A stretch of 64,000 nucleotides of DNA, from NCBI GenBank assembly GCA_949318235.1, contig OX439127.1, positions 13,663,855 to 13,727,854 of the forward strand. Direction: 5' to 3'. Origin of the DNA: Ecdyonurus torrentis. Its lineage: Eukaryota > Arthropoda > Insecta > Ephemeroptera > Heptageniidae. The translations under genes were made by a program, and so were the position numbers. The notes under the pieces were generated by a model. It was not told the origin of the DNA and made no database searches. It saw only the letters and a program-made list of their open reading frames with translations. Of the stretch, positions 23,983-33,430 are shown piece after piece; the first letter of the stretch is position 1, and each line of letters opens with the position of its first letter.

Positions 23983-26029
23983 TGCCTTACATCCCAACAT
24001 ACCTAAATATCAATGTTGATTTGGACAGAGTCATTGATTTCTATTTTATTTTCCATTCACGAAATGGTAGATGCGAGTTTATGACGTCACAGGTCATTGG
24101 TCTACGCCCGTGTAAACAGGTGAGCTGAGACGTCATAAACACGCATCTACCATTTCGTGAATGGAAAATAAATTAGAAATCAATGACTCCAGCAAAATCA
24201 ACGTTGATATGTAGGTATGTTAGGATATTAGGCATGTTTTTTGTTCAACGTGTTCTATACCTTTAAAATATGGTCTATAGTTATAATTATTGCTTGCAAT
24301 AGTTCCACTTACTTTGTAACGACAACATGTGTCACAATATCTCGATGCATGTAACTCCTTTCATAAGACTCTGCATGAGGTAGGTTTTCAAGGTAAAGAC
24401 GTTCATGCCAAAGTACTGGACAAGAGGGAGGAAAATCATGTAAGATATTATGTTCATACAAAGTTAATAAACAGAACAAACAGTCTGCTGTATTTTATAT
24501 TGATCTTATACCTTATACCCTTATACAGTAAAATGCCCGATGCTTATTTTTGAATGAACAGAATTTTGAAACCATTTTGGTTTAGACATGTTAACACATA
24601 GATTATTGTACAGTAGTAAAGTACTCCCCCCCCCCCCCCCCTGATGGTGTCTAAATGTGTTAATAATGTGTTAAATGTGTGTCTAATTATTTACTAACTG
24701 AAAGAAAATTTCAAAGGCTTTAATACAAAAGCTATGCATTTCTTTGATACATTTTGTACATTTGTGGTAGGGTAACGAGAAAAATAGTTTTTCAATTTGC
24801 ACGTCTGCATCTCAATAGTAGCATTGTTATTTCATTTAGCAGGGAGGGAGTACATTGACGTTTGAGAAAGAAGAAGGAAAGAAAACCAACAAGCACCTTA
24901 AAAATTTGGTGACAGTAGAGGATCAATAAAAAAATTTGTGGAACAGACAGCAATTACATTTACTTATGCAAGATTTTTTTCTTTTGTTCCTTTTAATTTA
25001 CTGTAATTATACTACTGTATTATTATTTTACTTCACTTTCTCCAAATCCTTATTAGCACATACAATAATAGTTAATTAAAAACTGACTGTGGCATAATTA
25101 CTTAGTAAACAATATTTATTTACAAAACCACATAGATTAAGAACAAATTAAGGGATGGGAGATAGGGAGCTTTAACCTGAAAGAAACAGTAAAATTTTTG
25201 GTATATACTGACCTTTTCTTCGCCGTGGATAGATATGACGAAACTGGCTTTGAGGTTGGTCATGTCCATCACATTTCTTACATTTTGCTTCCTGTGAAGA
25301 ACCACCTGCTTCGTCTTGTTTGCTTTCTTCCTTCTCTGCTGTTGATACAGCACTTGGAACTGTTGATTGTAAGTAATATTAAATACAATTGGTATACAAA
25401 TTGAGTCTACAAGTACCAAAAACCGCTTCTTCCATTTTCAACAATGGTGATATCTTACCTGATAGTTATAAGAAACTTTATTAAAAATGGAAGAAGCACG
25501 TTTTGGAACTAGTAGACTCAATTCATAAAATATACATAATATAGGCCTATACTATGAATTTTAATAATATTTTTGCACATGATAGCAAAGAAAGCCTACT
25601 TACAAGCAGCTGGCAATTGCATTTTGATAACATATCCGCTTCCAGATTGAATTAAATCATCTTATTTCAGTTTTCATTACATTGGATGCTGATACTACTA
25701 TCAAAATCATATCATTGGCAGCTCGTAAGGTAACTTTCTTTACTCATCAATACCCACAGCCTTGGAAAAAATATTGTGGGTCTGTATAAATAATGATCCC
25801 TCCGGTACAGTAACATAAAGGATTACAATATGTATACACTATACACTTATCATCCCACCAATACAATACATATATGTACAATACTTATATATTTAACATG
25901 TTTCAGCAAGTTGACAGTTTTACCTTTTAGATTTTGAGAACTAGAAGCTTCATTTTTCTCATCTTCATCAGAGCCGTTTCTATCACCTCTTGGAGCAGAT
26001 TTCTGTGCCTGTTGCTCAGATTCAGCCAT
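12666..26029 (-). CDS. PPWD1: Peptidylprolyl isomerase domain and WD repeat-containing protein 1, 13 exons
   Basis: Thirteen exons join in frame into a 664-residue protein (human PPWD1: 646). In minus-strand order they are 26029-25924, 25359-25213, 24415-24313, 23650-23454, 22859-22772, 19876-19768, 19666-19448, 18921-18803, 17445-17259, 16489-16353, 15433-15147, 14433-14282, 12809-12666. All introns are GT-AG. The N-terminus is charged and low-complexity. WD40 repeats span about residues 105-400 (signatures [38 protein letters not shown]). A cyclophilin domain fills about 512-662, with active-site residues in [21 protein letters not shown] and [17 protein letters not shown]1 is a nuclear cyclophilin of spliceosomal C complexes. 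The ATG at 26029 is the first in-frame one. Conservation is strong throughout, with no frame breaks, so the gene should be active. Confidence 0.95.
13187..13440. repeat. Dispersed repeat A, copy 1
   Basis: Shares GCGGGAAATCAG, CTGCGGGATTTGACTAAAAA, TGAAATTTTGCA, TGGTATCTTCA and TCACCATGCT, in the same order and orientation, with 29434-29725. About 250 bases, no ORF. Lies in the last PPWD1 intron. Confidence 0.8.
14282..14433 (-). CDS. PPWD1: PPWD1 exon 12
   Basis: Encodes [17 protein letters not shown] and [20 protein letters not shown], the middle of the cyclophilin domain. Donor GTAAGC. Confidence 0.95.
15147..15433 (-). CDS. PPWD1: PPWD1 exon 11
   Basis: Encodes the linker [12 protein letters not shown] and the first half of the cyclophilin domain ([34 protein letters not shown]). 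The catalytic Arg of FHR and the downstream Phe and Gln are present. Confidence 0.95.
15643..15951. mobile_element. TTAA-flanked palindromic MITE (family 1, copy 1)
   Basis: Ends AGGCGTAGAACACCTTGAAC and its complement, with about 140-base arms running almost to the centre near 15795. The arms include TGACGTAGTAAACCCGCA. Flanked by TTAA at 15639-15642 and 15952-15955, the target of piggyBac-type transposases. In PPWD1 intron 10. Confidence 0.85.
16353..16489 (-). CDS. PPWD1: PPWD1 exon 10
   Basis: Encodes [20 protein letters not shown] and [19 protein letters not shown]. Donor GTAGAG. Confidence 0.93.
17259..17445 (-). CDS. PPWD1: PPWD1 exon 9
   Basis: Encodes [32 protein letters not shown] and [16 protein letters not shown]. 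Donor GTGAGT. Confidence 0.94.
17885..17975. repeat. CAAGGGCCTTACCA repeat, fragment
   Basis: A single end of the family whose two-ended copy is at 22938-23117. It shares CAAGGGCCTTACCACAGT and GTTCTATGGAGAGGT. Further degenerate ends lie at 12386-12440, 16085-16135, 22112-22170 and 24866-24905, all inside or next to PPWD1. Confidence 0.65.
18496..18793. mobile_element. TA-type MITE carrying a TGACGTCA palindrome (family 2, copy 1)
   Basis: Begins TATAGGGTATATGCACATGA with TGACGTCA just inside, and ends GCATAGACCCTAT. Internal landmarks are GACGCCATACTGGAGTAATG and CAATGCTCTCAAAAATATTG. Matching copies or parts are at 30766-30950, 31376-31715, 32040-32255, 32300-32530, 45395-45533 and 52473-52786. 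Target bases look like TA. Confidence 0.75.
18803..18921 (-). CDS. PPWD1: PPWD1 exon 8
   Basis: Encodes [19 protein letters not shown], then YTELQQ and MEFGRR. Acceptor AACAG, donor GTAAAA. Confidence 0.93.
19042..19306. mobile_element. Inverted-repeat element with ~33-bp tandem units (copy 2)
   Basis: Ends ATATCAATGTTATTGC and ACAACAACATCAATAT. The right half contains about four head-to-tail units of AACGAGATAGACATTTTGC plus a TTCTCGTGAC-type spacer. The left half has one unit in reverse complement. Same family as 6343-6637 but with more right-hand units. Confidence 0.75.
19448..19666 (-). CDS. PPWD1: PPWD1 exon 7
   Basis: Encodes 73 residues with [36 protein letters not shown] and [17 protein letters not shown], all close to vertebrate PPWD1. 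Confidence 0.95.
19768..19876 (-). CDS. PPWD1: PPWD1 exon 6
   Basis: Encodes [13 protein letters not shown] and the following [16 protein letters not shown]. Preceded by a 2.9-kb intron packed with mobile elements. Confidence 0.92.
19995..20055. mobile_element. TTAA-flanked MITE, internally deleted (family 1, copy 2)
   Basis: Only the two termini remain (AGGCGTAGAACACCTTGAA and its complement), joined directly. TTAA occurs at 19991-19994 and 20056-20059. A still shorter remnant lies at 33088-33109. Confidence 0.8.
20165..20660 (-). pseudogene. 5'-truncated LINE: C-terminal part of a reverse-transcriptase protein
   Basis: An open frame of 133 codons (20615-20214), continuing upstream to about 20655, contains [18 protein letters not shown] and [12 protein letters not shown]. 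These are typical of the region after the RT domain in many non-LTR retrotransposons. The part before the first Met reads on as YGSESW, also typical. A short 3' UTR follows down to about 20165. The RT catalytic domain is missing. It lies in PPWD1 intron 5 in the gene's sense. The clade cannot be named from this fragment. Confidence 0.8.
21024..22018. mobile_element. TA-flanked non-autonomous DNA transposon, about 1 kb
   Basis: Starts GGGGGAACTGGGGCAATACG and ends with its near complement (GTATTGCCCCGGTCTCCCC), with TA on both sides (21022-21023, 22019-22020). Subterminal GGGGCAATATGGGTCA motifs recur at 21230-21270 and, inverted, at 21615-21660. No ORF above 64 codons. The TA target suggests mobilisation by a Tc1/mariner-type enzyme. 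In PPWD1 intron 5. Confidence 0.8.
22772..22859 (-). CDS. PPWD1: PPWD1 exon 5
   Basis: Encodes [12 protein letters not shown] through [17 protein letters not shown]. Acceptor CTAG, donor GTAAGT. Confidence 0.92.
22938..23117. mobile_element. CAAGGGCCTTACCA inverted-repeat element, two-ended copy
   Basis: Left end GATAGATATACCAACAAGGG and right end GGCCCTTGCTGGTATTTCTAT face each other. Both arms also share the CCTCTC/GAGAGG and TAGTTCTGTGGAG-like block. About 180 bases, non-coding, in PPWD1 intron 4. Confidence 0.7.
23454..23650 (-). CDS. PPWD1: PPWD1 exon 4
   Basis: Encodes WD40 blades 1-2 ([42 protein letters not shown]). Acceptor TTTCAG, donor GTAAGG. Confidence 0.94.
23920..24262. mobile_element. 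TTAA-flanked palindromic MITE (family 1, copy 3)
   Basis: Same termini and arm layout as 15643-15951, with a long poly-A run after AACACCTTGAAC and a centre near 24095. TTAA at 23916-23919 and 24263-24266. In PPWD1 intron 3. Confidence 0.85.
24313..24415 (-). CDS. PPWD1: PPWD1 exon 3
   Basis: Encodes residues about 85-118 with ERLYLENLP and [15 protein letters not shown], the conserved entry into the WD40 propeller. Donor GTAAGT. Confidence 0.93.
25213..25359 (-). CDS. PPWD1: PPWD1 exon 2
   Basis: Encodes about residues 36-84, a Glu/Lys-rich stretch with a CKKCDGHD segment. Acceptor AACAG, donor GTCAGT. This exon is the least conserved of the gene. Another acceptor about 17 bases further in is possible but would break the frame. 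Confidence 0.75.
25924..26029 (-). CDS. PPWD1: PPWD1 exon 1
   Basis: Encodes residues 1-35, starting [10 protein letters not shown]. Polar and acidic. Ends in phase 1 at donor GTAAAA. Confidence 0.88.
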
Positions 26030-26924
26030 AGTAACTAAATCAGAAATAATTGGTTGATAACTATGAGGTCTTACATAACACAGGGCTCATAAAAACTAAC
26101 ATTCAAAATAATACACAAGACTACAATGTACTTTGAAATAGCCATAAAGGTGGATATGTACCAAGAGGTATTTATAATAGATGCAATCATAAGAAGTCTC
26201 TCTATTTGTGACGCAGTTCTGGAACCTGGCTGCCATCAACTTGGATGTGGCGAGGTGCATTTTGGTCAATAAAATTGTAACAGTTAAGTGATAATCCGCG
26301 ATTTAATTTCTTGAAATACCAAAACATCTTGTTTAGGGGTGAAAAGCTCATGAAATTTATGTATTTCATCGTAAATCCAGGTTAAAGGGGATGATGAACC
26401 CATTACATTGCCCTTGGTCCCAGAGTGACGTCAGCAAAACCGATCAGCTGGGTATTTTGTGAGCGGAGCTTATTTGAAAACCTGGGCATGCCCCCCCCCC
26501 TCCCTGGGCCTGAGTTCCCCATGGCCCTGGGTATGTACAGTCTTTTTAATAACAAATTAACAATTATTAATTTGAATATTGGCATATGGAAATAGTGTAT
26601 CTAAATAGCGTTTTGTGTCAACTGAAATCTCCTTCTGAACACATTATATGGCCATAAGCCAACAGAATTCAATTTTTATATATAAAAGACTGTACCTATT
26701 GCATGTATGCTGGTAATTTCCAATAATAGCTAACCCTCAGTACAGTATTAATTGATATGTGATATGTATACAAATAAATCTTTACAATTGCTTTATATTA
26801 TATTGTGTGTAAACAATAAAATCACACATTATTATTCGGTAAGTAAATAGCAACAGGTAAAAGCTAACTATATTTTGTATTTTAACGTTTTTTTCTTGTA
26901 TACGTACTTACTTTATATGATAGC
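26030..26924. other. PPWD1 5' flank
   Basis: Presumed promoter and 5' UTR of the minus-strand PPWD1 gene. A GC-richer patch with a C-run lies at 26440-26530. No TATA box or other certain element is seen. Confidence 0.3.
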
Positions 26925-27050
26925 GTCAGATGCAAAAGCTGACATTCGACATATGCTGTAAGCGTCATTATCTCTTACAGCATATATCTTAAGCAGGTAA
27001 TGAGAAATAAACCATTCAGCCAATGACAAATGTCTCCTTTTGCATCTGAC
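26925..27050. mobile_element. Small inverted-repeat MITE
   Basis: GTCAGATGCAAAAG at the left is matched by CTTTTGCATCTGAC at the right, perfect over 14 bases. A nested inverted pair (GCTGTAAG...CTTACAGC) lies inside. 126 bases. Confidence 0.7.
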
Positions 27051-27402
27051 AAGTTCATATGTATAACATAGTTTATTCTAATCATTACTGCAATTAATAA
27101 AGCCACATTTAGAGGAATAATCCATATGAGTATGTGTACATACATACCTATACAGTATGTGTCTATGTATGTATAATTATGTACCGGTACCGGTATATCT
27201 TTACACAAAATAAAATAAATAATTAATTTTTTTCAAAAACAATTAAATTAACAATGCAATTATTTAAGTGAATCAAGTCATTCTTTTATATGTATACACA
27301 CACACACACACTCACACACGAGACTCAGAGTGGCTATAATATTGATCTTAGTTTTATATGTACAGTATGTATATATACAAACATACATATGATGTGCGTT
27401 CA

Positions 27403-27557
27403 TCATAATCTTACTGGCCATAAGAGCAAGTCCGCAATAGCAAACTTCCCCTCCCCCCTAAAAGGGGGCTTAACCAGGGTGTTATGGCCCCTTTGTGGCC
27501 CCTACAGAGGGTGTTACACCCCTTTCACGAGGCCCCTTGAGTGCCAGTCTAACCCTG
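27403..27557. mobile_element. Degraded relative of the 1.93-kb hAT element
   Basis: The left side reads ACTGGCCATAAGAGCAAGTC, close to the inner left end of 1234-3160 (TTGGCCATAAGAGC). The right end reads GCCAGTCTAACCCTG. Repeated GGGGCC/CCCCTT blocks lie between. The left terminus is eroded and no target duplication is certain. Confidence 0.6.
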
Positions 27558-27972
27558 TATGTTTGGGCTAGGTATATGGAGTTGGAAACAGAATTGTTAG
27601 CCGGTACCTTAAATGAGAATGTTTGTTTCAAATTAAAATATATTATAGTACCATTTATGACGTACTGGTAGTAGCCATGCTCATCATATAGTCAAGTTCA
27701 GCAACTTGCGTCACACAGACTCCTCCTACGATTTCTATTTTGACCCCCATCCTCAAAACTGACACCACAACCACCCTCATTATGGCACAGTTATGTACTC
27801 TAACTTAAAGACAGGCAATCAGAGTACATCTTACAAACCCTGAAGTGACTAGGTAGGTTGCAAAATGCACTTTTTGGAAGGAAGGATTTAGGAGGAGCCT
27901 GTGTGACACAAGTTGCTGAATGTGACTATAGTATGTTTTGTGTGTACATCATACATACTCATAAAGACATAT

Positions 27973-28093
27973 GTACACTCCCCTTAGAGTAAATCTGACC
28001 GGTTGCATTCAAAGTTTCACCATATATTTAGCATTTGTAGACGCATGAACACTGAACCCTGTGGTCAGATTTTTTCGGGATGAGTACATGTAC
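27973..28093. mobile_element. AAATCTGACC/GGTCAGATTT MITE (family 3, copy 1)
   Basis: Left GTACACTCCCCTTAGAGTAA plus ATCTGACC, right GGTCAGATTTTTTCGGGATG. Same family as 55556-55664 and 28538-28752. Confidence 0.7.
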
Positions 28094-28174
28094 ATTTTTA
28101 TTGTACACACAATTGTGATTAATATAATTTATACTATGCTCAAAAACTCGCTTTCTATAATTTTTCAATGTTTT

Positions 28175-28456
28175 AGGGTGCGTATCGTAATTCGATGTGA
28201 GCGCTGTGCAGTGCTGTGGCAATACAGTACGACTTCTGAGCAATTTGGATACTTTGCCTACCTCATACAATAAATACGGTACGCCTGCCTCTGTGAGCCC
28301 CCTCACCTATTCATTTTTAAAAGTCGGCAGAGGTTCTCAGCATCAGCTGTTGTCCATTCGGGTCTCTTCGGTAAACGCTGTGAAGCGCTGACATAGGTGA
28401 TACAGTACGTTTTGTCAGCACTCTCAGCGCTTGCAACTGTATACAGTACGCACCCT
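28175..28456. mobile_element. AGGGTGCGTA inverted-repeat MITE
   Basis: Begins AGGGTGCGTA and ends TACGCACCCT. Inside are GAGCGCTG and CAGCGCTT, facing each other, and CAATACAGTACG versus TGTATACAGTACG. About 282 bases, no coding signal. Confidence 0.6.
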
Positions 28457-28537
28457 TATTTTTATGAGAAAAATATTTGCTGAATTCAAATGCTTAAATA
28501 AATACACACTATGACAGTTACAGTACTGTATGTGTAA

Positions 28538-28752
28538 ACTGGTCTCGAATAAATCTGACCACAGGCTGTGGTCAGATTTATTCGAGACCAGTACCACAGC
28601 GTTAATCTCTCCAAATCCAAATGTTTATGTATGTATGTATGTATTATGTTATAACATATGTTATGTAATTATAATGCAGGTTATATATTATATATATGGA
28701 TATGGGGAAACTTAATAAACGCATGCGGTCAGATTTATTCGGGACCACAGTG
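28538..28752. mobile_element. Nested family 3 MITE with a 27-bp perfect palindrome at its end
   Basis: 28538-28564 is the exact reverse complement of 28566-28592, with a single G between: two terminal repeats head to head. The right one starts a family 3 copy that runs to 28752 (GGTCAGATTTATTCGGGACC). It shares GCGTTAATCTCTCCAAAT and GGGGAAACTT with the copy at 55556-55664. A TATG microsatellite has expanded in the interior. Confidence 0.75.
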
Positions 28753-29433
28753 TATATTCATATAGGTACCGGTATGTACATATGTATGTATATATGTAAA
28801 ACATTGTGCATAATTTCAACTATGCACAATATAATAACAATATGTATGTACATATATTTTATTAATACAAACAACGAACAAGATTTTTAGTTTACTTATT
28901 TGTATGTGGGATGTTAATAAAGAGAAAACACAATCGGGCACTCATAGTTGCCCACCTGTCTAGCAGCCTGTTTGATTCCCATTTTATGCAGGATTCCAGG
29001 TATATATTTATAATACTTTCTACATTTGTTTCTGGAGTTGTTAAATAAACATTATTAGATAAGAAGAATGTAATGATGAAACACATCATGAATATACATA
29101 CACCAAGCGTCCAAATGCATACTTACCAATTGCGTTGAAAAATCCGAAATCTATGCCAAACCAAAGAGAAACCACCGCAAATTACAAACACATCATAATC
29201 AATATAATCATAACATGTGAACACAGTAAGTGCCAGGTCCAAGAAGTACTTGAACTTTGTTTGCTTGGTATTTCGGTCTATTCTATTCCAAAAAAAAACA
29301 AAAACGTTTACATCCACATGCATCCACCGCAATCCACTATTGGCTACAATAAAAGCATTATGACGTCATCTTATGACGTCAATGTACCGCAATACGAATC
29401 AAAAAGCAAAGCCTGATCCTGAGGCGTCCTGAG

Positions 29434-29725
29434 GGCGGGAAATCAGCCACTGCGGGATTTGACTAAAAAAATTAAAAAAAAAAAAGAAAAAGCTGAAATT
29501 TTGCATGGTGATAATACATTAGGATAATAAATATGGTATCTTCATCGATCTTCATAAATGTAAAAAAAATGGGGGGGGGGGGGGGGGGGGGGGGGGTCAC
29601 CATGCTAGATTTTAAATAATGATTTTTTAAAGTTTTAGTCCCGCATATATAAGAGCCCAATATTATGTTAATTTCATTAATTATTTTTTCTCATATCACG
29701 GGTTCTGAAAATTTTATCATAAGTA
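29434..29725. repeat. Dispersed repeat A, copy 2
   Basis: Same block order as 13187-13440, here with a G-run of about 26 at 29571-29596 just before TCACCATGCT. Confidence 0.8.
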
Positions 29726-29727
29726 TA

Positions 29728-29822
29728 AGCGTAGGACAGCGGTCAATTTCTTATCATTTTTAGTCGGATAGGATATTATTATAGGATATTATAAGAAATT
29801 GACCGCGCGCCTGTCTTACTTA
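29728..29822. mobile_element. Short hairpin MITE with GACAGCGGTC ends
   Basis: GACAGCGGTCAATTTCTTAT faces ATAAGAAATTGACCGCGCGC...TGTC. A looser relative with GACAGCGGTCGTTTCTTATC and GACCGCTGCCC ends lies at 18270-18395. Confidence 0.6.
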
Positions 29823-30024
29823 ATTATAATGTTATAGCTTGTGTTTTACATATTATTTAACTTTCTTTTTATTTTTTACTCATCGCTTCTATTGGTCGGC
29901 ACTACGTGTAACTTGCGACTTGCGAAGTGCTTGAAAAGTGCATGCAATGTAAAAATAAAAAATACTTTGCAAGCACTTTCCTAAAAGCGCTGTTCATGTA
30001 CATATGTCAAATACATTTCAGAAA

Positions 30025-30095
30025 GAAACCGTGGCTCAGTGGTAGAGTCAAGTTCTCATGATCAGGAGTTGAGCGGTTCGATCCTGGGTGCCGTC
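30025..30095 (+). tRNA. tRNA-like sequence or head of a tRNA-derived SINE
   Basis: Contains a good A box (TGGCTCAGTGG, 30032-30042) and a perfect B box (GGTTCGATCC, 30075-30084) at normal spacing. A CTCATGA loop could present a CAT anticodon. The acceptor stem and anticodon stem pair poorly, so this is more likely a degenerate tRNA or the pol III promoter of a SINE than a working tRNA. An inverted repeat (CGCTTCCGTTTC ... GAAACGGAAGTGG) follows at 30126-30180. Confidence 0.5.
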
Positions 30096-30765
30096 TATAG
30101 GTTGGCAAATGAGGGCCGCGGCATCCGCTTCCGTTTCAACGTTCTGCGCATGCGTAGTAAAGTAAGTAGAAACGGAAGTGGATGTGAGCGAACTCGGCAG
30201 TTTCTAAACAGTTTTGTTCCTTTACTATAGTCAATATTATACTGCGTACCGCAATTATTTCTATCAAAAAAGTAGCGCAACTTTAGGATAGCTCATTTTC
30301 GGTAGTATTAAAAAAATTTAACAATTGGGTCCTAGCATCTTCATTGTATTTTAATTTTTTTAATACACTATTGAAAAAAAAAATTAAAATACTCTGCATA
30401 AGGATAAAAAAAAAAAAAATGAACCTTATGTAGGTATCCTACAAACTATGCAACTTTTTGAGCACAATTGTGTTGCGGTACAGTAGGACACAATTTTTTC
30501 AGGCGGAGCAGTAGCTTATGTAGTAAAATGCTTTAATTTTATAATGGAGTATAGGCAAGAAATGTATTTTCTATTATATGGTTGGTCAAAGAGTTTTTTT
30601 AATTTTAAGTAAAATTTATATATAAAAATGTGAATATTTTGAAGATCTAAATTAATAATGCTTTGATACTAAATTAGCTTTATGTATTTTTAAGGAATTG
30701 ATAAGAATGATAAGATACATAATATTTATCATCAAAAAGCTCTTTGAATATGTACAGTACATGCA

Positions 30766-31100
<335 letters not shown>

Positions 31101-31239
31101 ATCTCTTTTTTTCTTTTCTTTTCTTTTTTCTTTTTTTTTTTTTTTTTTTTGCTTGCCATTTGTTACTGCATGCAGGACCGGCTTGGCATGGCATAAGGCG
31201 TTAGGCTGGAATTCCGGCCCGGGCTTTTGGCTTTGCGGG

Positions 31240-31327
31240 CTGAAAGAAGAAGAAGAAGAAGAAGAAGAAGAAGAAGAAGAAGAAGAAGAAGAAGAAGAAG
31301 AAGAAGAAGAAGAAGAAGAAGAAGAAA
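31240..31327. repeat. (GAA)n microsatellite
   Basis: About 29 consecutive AGA/GAA units. The Glu-rich frame on the plus strand is a by-product. Confidence 0.95.
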
Positions 31328-31375
31328 AAAAAAACTTTTAAAATTTTGCCCGTATATTTGTTATTTTAATTTTGT

Positions 31376-31715
31376 AAAGGGTGTGTGCGCATAACGTCAT
31401 TCTGAATGCTTCTGAGTCATTGTGATGCTCTTCTTGAGCAATGAATATAGCATTGCTCAGCATATAGGACAAACGTAGTTTTTGGCTATTTTCTTTAGAA
31501 AGTTGGCTATTTTTTCGGTTATTATTATTTTTCTTGCATACTTGAAAAACTAGTTCAACCTGTTAACAGCACCAATGCTCTCAAAAATATTGCGAAGTAT
31601 TTTTAAACTGACAAAAAAGAGTAATTTCTCCATGCAGACCCATGTTATTTAGGCTATTTATGTTATATGTTACTTGTGGCGTCGACTTTAACTTGAATGA
31701 AATCACCCTATGAAG
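31376..31715. mobile_element. Family 2 MITE, near full-length copy
   Basis: Begins AGGGTGTGTGCGCATAACGT and ends AATCACCCTAT. It shares CACCAATGCTCTCAAAAATA and AAACTGACAAAA with the other copies. Confidence 0.75.
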
Positions 31716-31938
31716 TTATACTTAATGATGTATGCACACAAATTACTTGTAGACGCGCATTTTCTATTGTATATAACATGTATGAAAAAAAATGCAATGA
31801 GATAATTGCGAGCCAACCAAATTGTTTTGGCACTTTGGCCGGCTTGGCATAAGGCCTTAGTCCAAGTTCCCGCACCGGGACTTTACTTTCTGGGGCTTTT
31901 GGTTCTGATGAGAAAAAAAATCAATTGAAGAAAATGAC

Positions 31939-32041
31939 ATATCGATGTTGGGATGCAGAAATGCGACCGATGAGAAAAATCATGAGTAAAAACCTCATGA
32001 TTTTTCTCATCGGTCGCATTTCTGCATCCCAACATCGATAT
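31939..32041. repeat. Perfect 48-bp inverted repeat with 7-base loop
   Basis: 31939-31986 is the exact reverse complement of 31994-32041 (48/48), loop TAAAAAC. It directly abuts a truncated family 2 MITE. No terminal motif or target duplication is evident. Confidence 0.92.
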
Positions 32042-32530
32042 TCTGAAAGTTTAAAAATACTAAGCAATATTTTTGAGAGCATTGGTGCTGTATTAACAGT
32101 TGAATGAGGCTTCTAAGCATGCAATAAATAAAAAAAAAACTAAGAATTGATATAATTTTCCAAAGAAAATGGCCAAAAACTATACGTTTGTTCTATGCTG
32201 AGCAATATGTTATTCATCGCTCCAGTATGGCGTCGAAGCGCATAACATAGTGTATAGTATACTTTTTTTTTTTGTTAATAATTTATTTATTTATAGCGTG
32301 TATACATTCATGTGAAATTTGACGCCATGTTGGATAGCTCAATACACGTTCCGGAATAAGAAAATGACTCATTTTGCCAATTTAAAAAAGTAAGTAAAAT
32401 TTTTGAGAGCATAATTATGCTGTTGATAGGTTGCATTTTAGTATTTAAAGTATGTGAGAAAAATGATATAATAATAAAAAATTAACTGACCTTCCAAAGA
32501 AAATAGCCAAAAACGAAGTGTGTCTTATTT
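32042..32530. mobile_element. Two truncated family 2 MITE copies in reverse orientation
   Basis: 32042-32255 and 32300-32530 both carry AATATTTTTGAGAGCAT-like and CCAAAGAAAATAGCCAAAAAC-like blocks in the opposite sense to 18496-18793. The first ends TCCAGTATGGCGTCGAAGCG. Confidence 0.7.
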
Positions 32531-33239
32531 GCTGAGCATAGTGGATGTGGATGCTGATAAATGATGATTATAAAAACAATATTTTTGCATATCATGTCTT
32601 ACATGACTAAATATTAAATGTGTTATATTTACCCTCCAAGTACAATATTTGTCGTATTTTAGCATAGAAATCTGACATTCAGCGCGCTGTATCTCCTTTA
32701 CTGCTGGTCCAATATTAACTAACAATATATCAAAATAATCCTTAGGTATATTTATTATTATTTTTTAAATTATATATATTTTTGATAACTTATTGCATAT
32801 TTTTTAAACTGCAGCCAAATTTTCCAATCGAGGCGCCATATTGTCAGCTTTCTCCCTCTTGCCACCCCAATTTTCAGTTTAGCCTTGTATAATTTAACAC
32901 ACCTATAACCTAATGTGTGATAAAGATTTTTTTTTAAATATCTTATTCCTAACGGAAATTATAGGAGCGCGCCCATTTTCGGATTTTGTTTTGGGATGAC
33001 GCAAGCATTTTTAAGAGGAGGTACTTTGATATTTTGTTTATTATAATATTCTGTACAAAATAAAAAAAACAATTACCATTAGTAATGTTAAGGTGTTCTA
33101 CACCTTTAAGCAATATATATTACATATTTTTCATTTTTAGTGCCGCCTCCTGAAATTAAAAATGAATTTTCTCTTGTGTGAAGCCTAATACAGAGAGGAA
33201 AAATTACTCTCTTTGTGAAAAAAAATTCAGCTTTGTTTA

Positions 33240-33430
33240 CAAAAAGGATAAATTATATAATTTATGATGCATTTATGTCAAAATAGCGTAAATGATGCTA
33301 AATTAGAACTATACACAAAACATTATGCTGTACAACATAATGCTATGTAACATAGTTATTATGAAGAAAATTATTATGAAGAAATTATGCCATTTTGGAC
33401 CAATTGTGCTAAACATGAGCTTGCATAATT
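33240..33430. repeat. Dispersed repeat B, copy 1
   Basis: Shares ATTATGCTGTACAACATAAT, GCTATGTAACATAGTTATTA and CATGAGCTTGC(A/G)TAATTATTAC-type blocks with 42745-42905, same orientation. Contains short palindromes such as ATGTAACAT. Confidence 0.7.

Noticed and set aside
31905..31920. CTGATGAGAAAA as a hammerhead core
   Set aside because: Stem II is only A residues; no GAAAC box or stem I.
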